Shown here piece by piece: positions 1-9,598 of a DNA stretch of 47,848 nucleotides. Under the pieces are notes generated by a model. That model had not been told where the DNA came from, searched no databases, and worked only from the letters and a program-made list of their open reading frames with translations. Position 1 is the stretch's first letter; each line of letters begins with the position of its first letter. A program made the translations under genes and the position numbers. This DNA comes from Desulfocapsa sp. (GTDB lineage: Bacteria; Desulfobacterota; Desulfobulbia; Desulfobulbales; Desulfocapsaceae). The stretch spans positions 1 to 47,848 of the forward strand of contig JAOZQU010000003.1 in the NCBI GenBank assembly GCA_029932055.1, in the 5' to 3' direction.

Positions 1-192
1 TCATGTTTAATGCTCTGTTTTTATTGGATAATCATCCAATCTTTTCAACACCCTTCAAAAGAAGAATAAATTAAAAATATTCTAAAAAAATGAAAATTTC
101 ACCCTATTTGTGACCTATCTGTGACTTCCTTTGGTTTATATTTTTATTAAAAGAATGGTTTTTTATCGATGAAACTTAAAGAGGAGGGATAT

Positions 193-1011
193 ATGAAAAA
201 TTGGAAACTGTTGTTTTTTGTTTTAGCAGGAATTGGCGCATGTCTGATGTTTATCAGTACTGCAGAGTCCGCGTTAATTGAAACTTCAGCGGAATATCAT
301 ATTGCGGCTAATATTAGTCCTGGTGGTTATGTTTATTCTCCGCAGCTTGATATTATTGACTCAGATACAGGTTCAGGCGATATAGATTCGGAAGTTTCTT
401 TTGGAGATCAGACCTATTGGGGAAGCCCAAGTTCACCAAAGGTTGAGGCATATGCCAGAGCTGCTGGGACTGATGCAAATTATGTTGCCGCCACTGCCTC
501 ATATTTGGGATGGCGTGGCTATAACACCACGGCAACTTCAGCAAGTGTGATATGGAAGGGAGAAAAAATAGCTGATTTTTCCGGGGAGCAAACGTGGGAT
601 TTTAACATTTCTGCCGGAATGTTGGGTCTTACTGATAATTTTGGCGCAGATTCTTCCATGCTTGATACACCAACAGCATCATATGATTTTTCTATATTAA
701 TTAATGACGAGGAAATGTTTTCAACAGGAGCTACTTACAAAGGTGGACTTCTTGGCCTTGACTATACTGAAAGAGGAACAGATATTGGAGGTCACTATTC
801 GTATGATTCAGTCAATCTTGCCTATTTAATGTCATATGCCCCGTATTCAGGCTCTATTGCTATAGGAACATTTAGTGAAGATGCTACCATTGATATCACC
901 ATGAGGCTGGTTGTAGAGGCCTCTGGCTTTGCTTACGAGACAGGTGCACTTGCTTATTTCGGTGATCCGGGCGATCTTTCCGGAGGTGGGACAAATGGTA
1001 TCTACGGCTAA
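193..1011 (+). CDS. Secreted PEP-CTERM-type protein; the ORF stops at TAA 1009-1011, but an in-frame PEP-CTERM tail continues to the TAG near 1131
   Basis: Signal peptide MKNWKLLFFVLAGIGACLMFIS; RBS gaggaggg before ATG 193; same-frame translation after the TAA gives LRSGSQNAPIPEPASMLLFGTGLVALVGSRLRKNRNLES*. Confidence 0.7.
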   Translation: MKNWKLLFFVLAGIGACLMFISTAESALIETSAEYHIAANISPGGYVYSPQLDIIDSDTGSGDIDSEVSFGDQTYWGSPSSPKVEAYARAAGTDANYVAATASYLGWRGYNTTATSASVIWKGEKIADFSGEQTWDFNISAGMLGLTDNFGADSSMLDTPTASYDFSILINDEEMFSTGATYKGGLLGLDYTERGTDIGGHYSYDSVNLAYLMSYAPYSGSIAIGTFSEDATIDITMRLVVEASGFAYETGALAYFGDPGDLSGGGTNGIYG

Positions 1012-1217
1012 TTACGTTCAGGATCCCAAAATGCTCCCATCCCGGAACCGGCCAGTATGCTCCTGTTCGGGACAGGTCTGGTCGCTCTTGTTGGCTCAAG
1101 GCTACGAAAAAATAGAAATCTTGAGTCATAGATAGACCACAGTGTACAGCCGTTGTGAATGGACGAGGAATCACTCCCTCTATATAAAACTGTTAACGTA
1201 AGGGAGGCGGAGAAGGG

Positions 1218-1428
1218 ATGACTATCGAGATTAATTTATCCGGGCGTCAAACTGGAATCCCGATTGATTCAAAAAAAATCCGTTCCTTTTTCCGCAAATA
1301 AAGGTCTGGCGATTGAATATGAACGACTTAAGGAGGAAATAGAGAAGCTGAGCGGCAACCAGTCCCATGCGGTAATTCGATTGACGGAAGCGCAGGATCA
1401 ATATAAAAGCAAGGGGACATCATCATAA
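1218..1428 (+). pseudogene. Small ORF (~70 aa) split by a frameshift at an A8 tract
   Basis: RBS-like agggaggcggagaaggg before ATG 1218; frame 0 MTIEINLSGRQTGIPIDSKK, then the +1 frame after A8 (1271-1278) reads KKSVPFSANKGLAIEYERLKEEIEKLSGNQSHAVIRLTEAQDQYKSKGTSS*. Confidence 0.4.
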
Positions 1429-1451
1429 TTTTCAGGAGGCAAGGAGGAAAG

Positions 1452-2489
1452 ATGAGAGCAAAACAGAATTCTCAAAATTTGTTTTTTTTATTGATCTTGT
1501 TAATGATTTTTCTGCCCCTGCCATCACTGGCAGCAGATAAGGTGGTGGTTATTCCGCTGTTTGGGCATGGAAAATCATTGAAAAATATTGTTACTGTTGC
1601 CAAAGCGAATGGCAAGTTCTCCGATCCCGTAGCCGCGGTCAATTCCATCACCGATGCCTCGAAAAACAATCCCTATCTCGTTGTCATAGCTCCCGGAGTT
1701 TATACACTGACGCATACCCTGGTGATGAAACCCTGGGTCGATATTGCCGGCAGCGGGGAAAATGTTACCAAGCTAACCGGCCCGATCAGTAGTGATTTCG
1801 AAAATGCAGAATCTGCCATTATACAAGGCGCATCGGATACAGTGATTTCTGATCTCACCATTGAGAATACAGGTGGCGGAACATTCTCGATTGGGGTTTA
1901 CAATAAAAATATTAGTCGAATGAGGTTGTTGCGGATTACTGCAAAAACTACAGGGGGAACGAATAACTACTGTGTAGAATCTATTTATTCCTCAATTATA
2001 ATAACTGACTTAACGGCCCTTGCATCAGGTGGGCATCAAAATACAGCTGTGATTAATGACAGATCTACGATCACCCTAACACGTATAGTTGCAACAGCAA
2101 GGGGTGATAGTTCCTCATATAACAATGGTATCCTGAACGACCATTGCAGTCCTAACATGGTCGATACCAATGCGACCGCATGGGACGGACTTGGCAATTG
2201 CGGAGTGCGTAACGATGATGCGTCTCCTGTAATGGTACAGGTATTTGCAAAAGGATACGGCGGAGCAAATAATTACGGTGTGTTCAACCAATCTAAAAAC
2301 TGCTTTCCGGATATACGCAGGAGTACCATTATGGGCACTACCTATGCTGTAATGTCGCTTGACGGTCCTGGCGTAACCACTCTGTCGCAATCCACCTTGC
2401 TGGGTGGCAGTTACCTTTATGGCACGGCTTTGATTAAATGTTTTGCGTGTGACAACAAGGACAAGGAATTGGAGGAGGACTGCAACTAA
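1452..2489 (+). CDS. Secreted right-handed beta-helix (pectin lyase fold-like) protein
   Basis: Signal peptide; N-terminus with YLVVIAPGVYTLTHTLVMKPWVDIAGSG; repeated short beta-helix-like rungs. Confidence 0.65.
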   Translation: MRAKQNSQNLFFLLILLMIFLPLPSLAADKVVVIPLFGHGKSLKNIVTVAKANGKFSDPVAAVNSITDASKNNPYLVVIAPGVYTLTHTLVMKPWVDIAGSGENVTKLTGPISSDFENAESAIIQGASDTVISDLTIENTGGGTFSIGVYNKNISRMRLLRITAKTTGGTNNYCVESIYSSIIITDLTALASGGHQNTAVINDRSTITLTRIVATARGDSSSYNNGILNDHCSPNMVDTNATAWDGLGNCGVRNDDASPVMVQVFAKGYGGANNYGVFNQSKNCFPDIRRSTIMGTTYAVMSLDGPGVTTLSQSTLLGGSYLYGTALIKCFACDNKDKELEEDCN

Positions 2490-2564
2490 GGATAACTTTT
2501 GAATATATTGCACCAAATCCATACATAGTCATTCATGTTAGAGTAACAAAAAAGGGAGGTAAAA

Positions 2565-3227
2565 ATGAATATAGTTAAACAAAATTCAGCCACTGCCCGG
2601 CAAGTTACAATTGGTATTTTCTGTGTTTGTATTGTTTGTTTTGGAAATAGTTATCTTGCGACAGCAGCATCATGCCCGAATAGTAAAAAATATGCTGCAA
2701 TTTCTTATAACCACTTTCTCCGTAATTATTACGCCCCAGGCGGTTATATCTTTGATCAGGTTGCAACCATACATTCTACAGTTGGAATAAAGATTATTGG
2801 CAGTGGGGTGGAGAATGCCGGAAACAATGAAGTTGACAAACAAATCTCGCAGTTTAATAGTACGCCCCATTGTGACTGCTTATCTGACAAATATGCTCAA
2901 TCATGGGTCAAGGTTACAGTAACAGGAACCTGTAGCACGGGAATTCTCAACCTTCATATCCATGAAGACCATCCTGAGTCATCAGTAACAATGGTTTGCA
3001 CCGGCGATTCAACATGCAGTTCATACACGCAGCCTTACCTTCCCTCTACCGCGGATTTTGATTTACAAATACCGTATATTGATGGATATACAGTAACCAA
3101 GCCCTACACCTGCACCAATTGTTCCGGCAACTATTCCTGGCAATTAAAATTCACCGATGGCCCGGTGCCGTTCCATGACAGCTTTTCCCTCGTACCTCTT
3201 ATTTCACCTTTAATACTCAATCACTGA
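2565..3227 (+). CDS. Hypothetical secreted protein, Cys-rich
   Basis: ORF with signal peptide and RBS gggaggt; multiple Cys residues. Confidence 0.6.
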   Translation: MNIVKQNSATARQVTIGIFCVCIVCFGNSYLATAASCPNSKKYAAISYNHFLRNYYAPGGYIFDQVATIHSTVGIKIIGSGVENAGNNEVDKQISQFNSTPHCDCLSDKYAQSWVKVTVTGTCSTGILNLHIHEDHPESSVTMVCTGDSTCSSYTQPYLPSTADFDLQIPYIDGYTVTKPYTCTNCSGNYSWQLKFTDGPVPFHDSFSLVPLISPLILNH

Positions 3228-3237
3228 AAAAAATCAG

Positions 3238-4638
3238 ATGCAAAAAAAACAATTCCTGCTCATCGTCCTTGGCAGCACCCTGTTCTCTTTCCCTATTTGC
3301 GGTTATTGCCTCGATTACTTTGTCAACGGAGCGACTGGTGTTGATTCAAATGACTGCGGGCAGCAGCCGTCCACGCCCTGCAAGACCATCAGAAAGGCGC
3401 TGGATAATATTCCGGATGGCGAAGTGACCATTAAAATTGCCAAGGGAACATATGTGGAAAGTGAATTGCTTATCCCTGTAACAGGACCCGGCTCGGTGAA
3501 AAATGATATCACGTTTGAAGGAGGCTGGAACACGAACTTTACCAATTCAACCTGCAGCCCTGATAATACGGTTATTATTCCGGGAAACAGAACTGCACCA
3601 CCTTATACCAACCTGTTTGAATTGAATGTCGTCGGCGATCAACGGCAGGCAGCCCTCATGCTCAAATGCATGAAAATAAAAAAAATAAGTACTGGTGATT
3701 TGACAAGAGGAGTCCTCATAAATGCCGAACAAAAAGGGCAAGCGTCGTTTACCTCAGCTCATGTTGTACTCACTGGTTTTGACAACAGAACAAAGGTTCC
3801 CAATGGAATACTGCTCGTCTCCCGAATTGATGGAAAGCTTTTTTCTACTATCAAGCAAACCGTGTTCTATGGGAACACAGGTCTATTGGACATGTTGGGA
3901 CAATCTCATAATAATGGGTACATACATCTTCATATGTTGAACAGCCGTTTTGTGAATAATGGAGACTCAAATCAGGGCAGCCATTGTTCATTAAGATTGG
4001 ACAGTTCCTCAGCAGGGACGATAGACACCTTTCTGGAAAACTCCCTCATTGCCGGTAATGTTTCCTCAGGTGATCCGGCAATCTGGTTTACTGCCCGAGA
4101 TATCGGCAGCAATCTGTCTGCACGTCTGGTTAATTCCACAGTTTCCGGAAACAGCAACAGTAACAACGGACAGGTAGCTGGTTTTTTTGCAGGCGCTTTG
4201 GATTCAGGTCAGATAACCATCACTCTGACCAATTCCATACTTCAGGGAAACGATGCCCTCAACGGACCGGATGATCTTTTTCTTGATCAGGCCACCAACG
4301 GTATCCTGAATTGTTCTACCGATTATTCCATCCTTGGAGAATATCAAACCAAAGGTTCGGTAACCTACTCTCCGACCCACGAGGTTGACGCAGATCCCCG
4401 GCTGAATTCCAGTTATCATCTGACCAGTGGTTCTTCGGCCATCAATGCCGGCATCTGCGGATATAAAACCGGTAGCGGTTCCTTCTGGCAGTATCATAGG
4501 ATTGCTCCCTATGATGATATTGACGGAGATCCAAGACCGGGTTATGGCAAACTCACCGGCTGCGATATCGGCGCCGATGAATACCGTTTCCCCTGGATTC
4601 TCTTTAATCCGGCGACAAGAGCCAGGAGAATTCCATAA
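3238..4638 (+). CDS. Right-handed beta-helix / choice-of-anchor Q-like secreted protein (paralog A)
   Basis: Signal peptide; N-terminal YFVNGATGVDSNDCGQQPSTPCKTIRKALDNIPDG; C-terminal DIDGDPRPGYGKLTGCDIGADEYRFPW. Confidence 0.75.
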   Translation: MQKKQFLLIVLGSTLFSFPICGYCLDYFVNGATGVDSNDCGQQPSTPCKTIRKALDNIPDGEVTIKIAKGTYVESELLIPVTGPGSVKNDITFEGGWNTNFTNSTCSPDNTVIIPGNRTAPPYTNLFELNVVGDQRQAALMLKCMKIKKISTGDLTRGVLINAEQKGQASFTSAHVVLTGFDNRTKVPNGILLVSRIDGKLFSTIKQTVFYGNTGLLDMLGQSHNNGYIHLHMLNSRFVNNGDSNQGSHCSLRLDSSSAGTIDTFLENSLIAGNVSSGDPAIWFTARDIGSNLSARLVNSTVSGNSNSNNGQVAGFFAGALDSGQITITLTNSILQGNDALNGPDDLFLDQATNGILNCSTDYSILGEYQTKGSVTYSPTHEVDADPRLNSSYHLTSGSSAINAGICGYKTGSGSFWQYHRIAPYDDIDGDPRPGYGKLTGCDIGADEYRFPWILFNPATRARRIP

Positions 4639-4679
4639 TAACGCTGGCGTTATCCTTTCAACTATAAACGATTTCCAGC

Positions 4680-6107
4680 TTGTATCGGACGGAGGCAATA
4701 ATGATTCAAGGAATAATGATGTTGTTCTGTCTGCTCGGAGTATTGGGTTTCCCTGTAACCGGGCTTTGTGTTGATTTTTTCGTGAATGGATCAAGTGGCA
4801 CCGACTCGGATACGTGCGGACAACTTTCGACCACTCCCTGCAAGACCATCAAAAAGGCATTGGACAACATACCCGATGGCGAGGTAACCATCAAAATTTC
4901 CCGAGGGACGTATGTAGAAGATCATCTGGGAGTATGGGGGGTAGATTCACCTCTGGTCAGAAATGTCGTTTTTGAAGGTGGCTGGAATGCTGATTTCACC
5001 AGTCATTCGTGCAATACTACCGGTACAACCATTATACCGGGGTATACAAGCAACCAAGGATGGTCTGTTCTTTTGCATCTCTCAGTTTCTGGAAATAATA
5101 ACCAGGCTGCCATGTCAGTTAGTTGTATGACGCTCCAGAAAACAGCATCCGGAGACATTACAAGTGCATTATATATTGGTGCTGAACAGCAGGGACTGGC
5201 GAACCTGACCATGGATCATGTCCGGGTTACTGGTTTTACTGATCCAAACACAACAAGATTCTATAGCCGACCCGGTGGAAATATTTCTGTAACAATAAAT
5301 AATTCTGTTTTTAACCGAAATCTCGGTGAAAAAGTTCTTTCAGGAGAAGCTGATAATGGGAACCTTAGCTTAAAAATGAAAACGAATCGGATGACGAAAA
5401 ATGGGGAATTACAAAGTATCCATCATACATTGTTTTTTAAGAGTAGCTCCGGCGGGTCAATAGATGTTTTTCTTGAAAATAATATTATAGCCGGTAATAG
5501 CTCAAAAGATCAAGGCGCAGGGATTTTTCTTTCTTCAGCGGATAATTCCAGTTCGACTGCTCTACAATCAATTAATGACACCATAACCGACAATACTTGC
5601 AACCAACAAGGAAGCCCTGCACAAAGGACTGGAGGAGCTGTACGAGTAATTGCCTTTGAAAATGGAGCGAGCCAGGTTATAATGACTAATACGATTCTTA
5701 AAGGTAATCATGCAGATATATCTGCCCCAGACCTTACCATGAGCCAGGGTATATTTAACGATAACAGTGGCACCGTTTCCTTTAGTGCGGATCATTGTAT
5801 CCTTGGAGAATATGATATATTAGAAGGAACTCCGACCTATTCGTCGACCAACGAGGTCGACGCGGATCCGCGCCTGAATTCCACCTATCATCTTACCGGC
5901 GGCTCTCCTGCCAAAGATGCTGGTCTATGCGGGTACCTGACCGGAAGCGGCCCTTATCAATATAACCGTGTTGCCCCCTATGAAGATATTGACGGCGATA
6001 AAAGACCGGGCTGGGGCAAACTCATGGGTTGCGATATCGGCGCAGATGAATACCGTTTTCCCTGGGTCATGTTTGGCCCGGCAACCAGGGGAAAACGTAA
6101 TCCGTGA
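4680..6107 (+). CDS. Right-handed beta-helix / choice-of-anchor Q-like secreted protein (paralog B)
   Basis: Same domain layout as 3238-4638; FFVNGSSGTDSDTCGQLSTTPCKTIKKALDNIPDGEVTIKIS and CDIGADEYRFPWVMFGPATRGKRNP. Confidence 0.75.
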   Translation: MYRTEAIMIQGIMMLFCLLGVLGFPVTGLCVDFFVNGSSGTDSDTCGQLSTTPCKTIKKALDNIPDGEVTIKISRGTYVEDHLGVWGVDSPLVRNVVFEGGWNADFTSHSCNTTGTTIIPGYTSNQGWSVLLHLSVSGNNNQAAMSVSCMTLQKTASGDITSALYIGAEQQGLANLTMDHVRVTGFTDPNTTRFYSRPGGNISVTINNSVFNRNLGEKVLSGEADNGNLSLKMKTNRMTKNGELQSIHHTLFFKSSSGGSIDVFLENNIIAGNSSKDQGAGIFLSSADNSSSTALQSINDTITDNTCNQQGSPAQRTGGAVRVIAFENGASQVIMTNTILKGNHADISAPDLTMSQGIFNDNSGTVSFSADHCILGEYDILEGTPTYSSTNEVDADPRLNSTYHLTGGSPAKDAGLCGYLTGSGPYQYNRVAPYEDIDGDKRPGWGKLMGCDIGADEYRFPWVMFGPATRGKRNP

Positions 6108-6648
6108 TTAACGGATGGAAGGGCCGCCGTTCAATTGGAAGAGTTTGTTTTTTCTCTGCACCAGATTGGGTATTTTCAAGTCAAAAGATGTTCCCTGAAG
6201 AGGAATGTCGTCACCTCCATTCCAGCGGACTTCCGGAATAACTGTGAAGAGGGATGATTTCATGCCCGAGTGTGTGGTCGTGTGTGATTTGGTAATGGTA
6301 GGGACGTACAGATGAAAAAAAGAAAAAAAGGGGCTACTTAATATCAATGCTAATTCAGGGGTGGATACCATAGAATTCAAACGGGGCAGACCACAATAAA
6401 AATTGCAACTTTTTTTAAATGAGCGGCACGTCCTTCCTCTTGCCTCCGCTTCTAGTGGCAAACTAAGGGCGGTGTTCAACAACCAAGCTCTACATTCATT
6501 CGACGTGTATTAAGGTTGCCCAATGTAACCTCGGACATTTATGGAAGAGTAGAAGGTTGAGACAATCCCTGAACACCTAATCAGTCGTAGAAAAGGCAAT
6601 AATTTATGCAGACTCTCCTTTACTCCCTTTTGATCCTTTGCAGCAAGA

Positions 6649-6975
6649 TTACCTATTTTTTTTAATGATCACGCGACTGTCTAAAGTGAAAAGTTTCACC
6701 CGAACCTTTGAGGGGGCATGAAGACCATCTTTTTTCAACTTACCTATTGGTGCATCCAGCGGCCAATCTGGATTTTTTGCACTGGTTATATTTGTGTAAA
6801 GGGTATAAACGAAAGAGAGTAACCCGTTTACCGGATCCTGTGGTGGTCTGCGAATACGTCCTGAGCAGCAATCGAACCTGATTCTCAAATTTACCAATAA
6901 CCACTGCCCTTTCCCGTTTTATCTTTTCATCCCCCACCCCGATGCGCCACGCAAAGTGGTGCCGAAAAAACCGGG
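6649..6975 (-). pseudogene. cas1: Probable degraded cas1 fragment
   Basis: Two Cas1-like blocks on the minus strand in different frames: RERAVVIGKFENQVRLLLR and RRPPQDPVNGLLSFVYTLYTNITSA. Confidence 0.55.
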
Positions 6976-7025
6976 CAACCTTGATTCTGTTTTGAAGTAG
7001 TAGTGAAATGTATATTTTTGTACTT

Positions 7026-8213
7026 TTACCATTCTGTTACCGGCTGTTTGTTAAAAAAATCTTCCAATTCAAAATTTCCTGCACCAATAAGCAAAGGCGT
7101 ACACTCTGGATACAGCTTCATAAATTTACTCATGCCTTTGGTTGTCTGGGATTTTCCTGATTTGACTTCAAGCACCCAAGTTTTTCTGGCTGTTTCCACA
7201 ACGAAATCCACCTCTAAATGCCGATCACGCCAGTAAAACATTGAATAAGGCTGCTTCCCCAAGGTGTTGAGCAAATGCCCTCCCACTGCATTTTCTACCA
7301 GCCTGCCCCACCAGGAGTGATCTATTCTTGCCTCTTCAAATGTTATCCCTGATACTGCATTAATAAGGGCGTTATTCCAAAGGATAAGTTTAGGGCTGCT
7401 TCCCCGTTTCTTCTGCTTCCCCCTTTTGAACAACTCCAGGCCTGAAACCAGATAGGCTGATTCAAGCAATTTAAGGTAATGAGCCAGGGTTGTAGTGTTC
7501 CCTGCGTCATGGAGTTGGCCCAGCATCTTGTTGTAAGACAGGATCTGGGCGGGAGCACCGCAGGATAACAAAAAAAGATGCCTGAGCAGGGCAGGTTTGT
7601 TCACTGTCTGCAATTGCAAAATATCTTTTGCCATAACTGTTTCAATAAGTGAATTGTTGACGTAATCTGCCCATATCTGCACTTCATCTACAAAATCAGC
7701 AGCACCCGGATATCCACCAAAGAAGATCCATTTGTCAAAATCCCAATCAAAGGCCTCGCGCATTTCCCAATATTGCCAGTGATTACAGTGATAGAGAAAA
7801 AAACGTCCAGTCAAGCTTTCGGTAACACCCTTTTGCAGTAACAGGGAGGAAGAGCCGAGGAGCAATACCTGCATTGCGGTATCATTTTTCACGACTTCAT
7901 CCCATAACAGTTTTACCATTTCACTCCAGCCGAAAACCTTCTGCACTTCGTCCAGAATAAGGAGGACGTCATTGTCGTCTCTCTGTTTATCGGCAAGTCT
8001 TTGGGTTCTCTCCCAGTTGGATTGAATCCACTCAGGACCTGGCGGGATTGGTGAATCTGCTGAAAACGTAAGTACTTGCCCTTGCCATTTCTCAGCAATT
8101 TGCTGCGAAGCTGTTGTTTTTCCTACCTGCCTGGGGCCGGTAATGATATGGAGAAGTTTCTTTTTTCTCTGGAAACCACGTATTATTTCTATGACGATTT
8201 GTCGTTCATACAT
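7026..8213 (-). CDS. AAA family ATPase with DUF4143-like C-terminus
   Basis: Walker A GPRQVGKTT, Walker B LLILDEVQK, C-terminal YWRDRHLEVDFVVE...VLEVKSGK. Confidence 0.85.
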   Translation of the reverse strand: MYERQIVIEIIRGFQRKKKLLHIITGPRQVGKTTASQQIAEKWQGQVLTFSADSPIPPGPEWIQSNWERTQRLADKQRDDNDVLLILDEVQKVFGWSEMVKLLWDEVVKNDTAMQVLLLGSSSLLLQKGVTESLTGRFFLYHCNHWQYWEMREAFDWDFDKWIFFGGYPGAADFVDEVQIWADYVNNSLIETVMAKDILQLQTVNKPALLRHLFLLSCGAPAQILSYNKMLGQLHDAGNTTTLAHYLKLLESAYLVSGLELFKRGKQKKRGSSPKLILWNNALINAVSGITFEEARIDHSWWGRLVENAVGGHLLNTLGKQPYSMFYWRDRHLEVDFVVETARKTWVLEVKSGKSQTTKGMSKFMKLYPECTPLLIGAGNFELEDFFNKQPVTEW

Positions 8214-8755
8214 TGTTGTTCCTGCCTGCGGGAGTGGAATTTCTTGACCTCAATTACATATTACTCAGTTGACAAGTAACACTACTCAACATATGAGTAA
8301 TTTGCAAAAACAGCTATGTGTTCAGCCTGTTTTTTATTAAACTTCTTTGTAAGCATCACGGACAATCTGATAACACTTTCCGATTAATGTACCTGCTTTG
8401 AATTTAGGGCTGCGACAGTTACAGGACAGCGGTTAGGCAAATTACCAGCTATCACCTTCTAAGTAACAAAAGGTGAAAATTATATAAAATCAAGACGTTG
8501 ACCTTTTTGTTACTTTTAAAATAAATGCCGGAATTTTCACCCCGGTTGTCTTGCTGAATAGTTACTACTTTTGTACCTATCACCCATGGGATGAATAGTA
8601 AAAGTTGTCATACGCACCTCCGGACTGGATTTTTTGAATAAAATTCCTTATAGTTGTCTGGCAGGAAAAACAAGACCTCTTGCCTTGAATTTCATAATTT
8701 CAAGAAACCATTAAACAGATCCAGACGCAACTTTTTTCTTCTTCGACTATTATTT

Positions 8756-9598
8756 ATGCAAAACTACTCAAAACTTGATCAACCGGCCCTTCTTGCTTCC
8801 ATTTTTTATCCACGCATTTGTGAACGCACACCACTTCCAGAAGGCGCAATAGATGTGGAGATTGAGACAGAACCCGGTGTTGTTATTGGCTGCAGATTTT
8901 ATATCAATGACCTGGAAAGTCCCAATATTCTCTTTTTTCATGGTAACGGTGAAATAGTTGCCGACTATGATGAAATAGGCCCGCTCTATAATCAGGCAGG
9001 AATGAACCTGCTGGTAACAGATTATCGGGGATACGGCTGGAGTAGTGGCAGCCCGACTGTTGCCTCCCTGCTTGCTGATGCTGAAGTCCTGTTTCAGGAG
9101 ACCAAAAACTGGCTCAAGTTCCATAAACACAGTGGCGCTCTCATTCTCAAGGGCCGCTCTCTTGGTTCTGTTGCGGCAATAGATCTTGCCTCTCGCCATG
9201 AAGCCGACATTAAAGGACTGATTATTGAAAGTGGTATTGCTGACACCATCCCTCTGGCTAAAAGTCTGGAATTTGATATTGATTGGAAAAACTTCACAGA
9301 AGAAGACGGCTTTAATAATTTAAAGAAAATAGAGTCGGTCACCATAGCCACTTTTATTCTTCATGGTTCAAGGGATGAAATAATAACTGCTTCTGAAGCG
9401 GAAAAACTCCAGTCATGCTGTGGCGCAAGAAGCAAAGAGTTTGTTGTCATCCCAGGAGCCTCGCACAACACCATGATTTCGACCGGTGGCAAACTCTATT
9501 TCCAAACAGTCAAACAATTTATAGATAAAGTCACAGGTATGACCAACTGGCGCCAGCGAAGAAAAAAACAAAAACATATTCAGGGGAATAAACCATGA
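8756..9598 (+). CDS. Alpha/beta hydrolase
   Basis: FFHGNGE oxyanion region, GRSLGS nucleophile elbow, LHGSRDEI, PGASHN; start chosen at ATG 8756 rather than 8654. Confidence 0.85.
   Translation: MQNYSKLDQPALLASIFYPRICERTPLPEGAIDVEIETEPGVVIGCRFYINDLESPNILFFHGNGEIVADYDEIGPLYNQAGMNLLVTDYRGYGWSSGSPTVASLLADAEVLFQETKNWLKFHKHSGALILKGRSLGSVAAIDLASRHEADIKGLIIESGIADTIPLAKSLEFDIDWKNFTEEDGFNNLKKIESVTIATFILHGSRDEIITASEAEKLQSCCGARSKEFVVIPGASHNTMISTGGKLYFQTVKQFIDKVTGMTNWRQRRKKQKHIQGNKP

Noticed and set aside
6108-6482. 124 aa minus-strand ORF after the beta-helix pair
   Set aside because: Low-complexity, no recognisable motif and no convincing start; treated as decayed or noncoding.
8341-8460. Short minus-strand reading SCNCRSPKFKAGTLIGKCYQIVRDAYKEV*
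   Set aside because: Too short and without a recognisable family; cannot be separated from chance.
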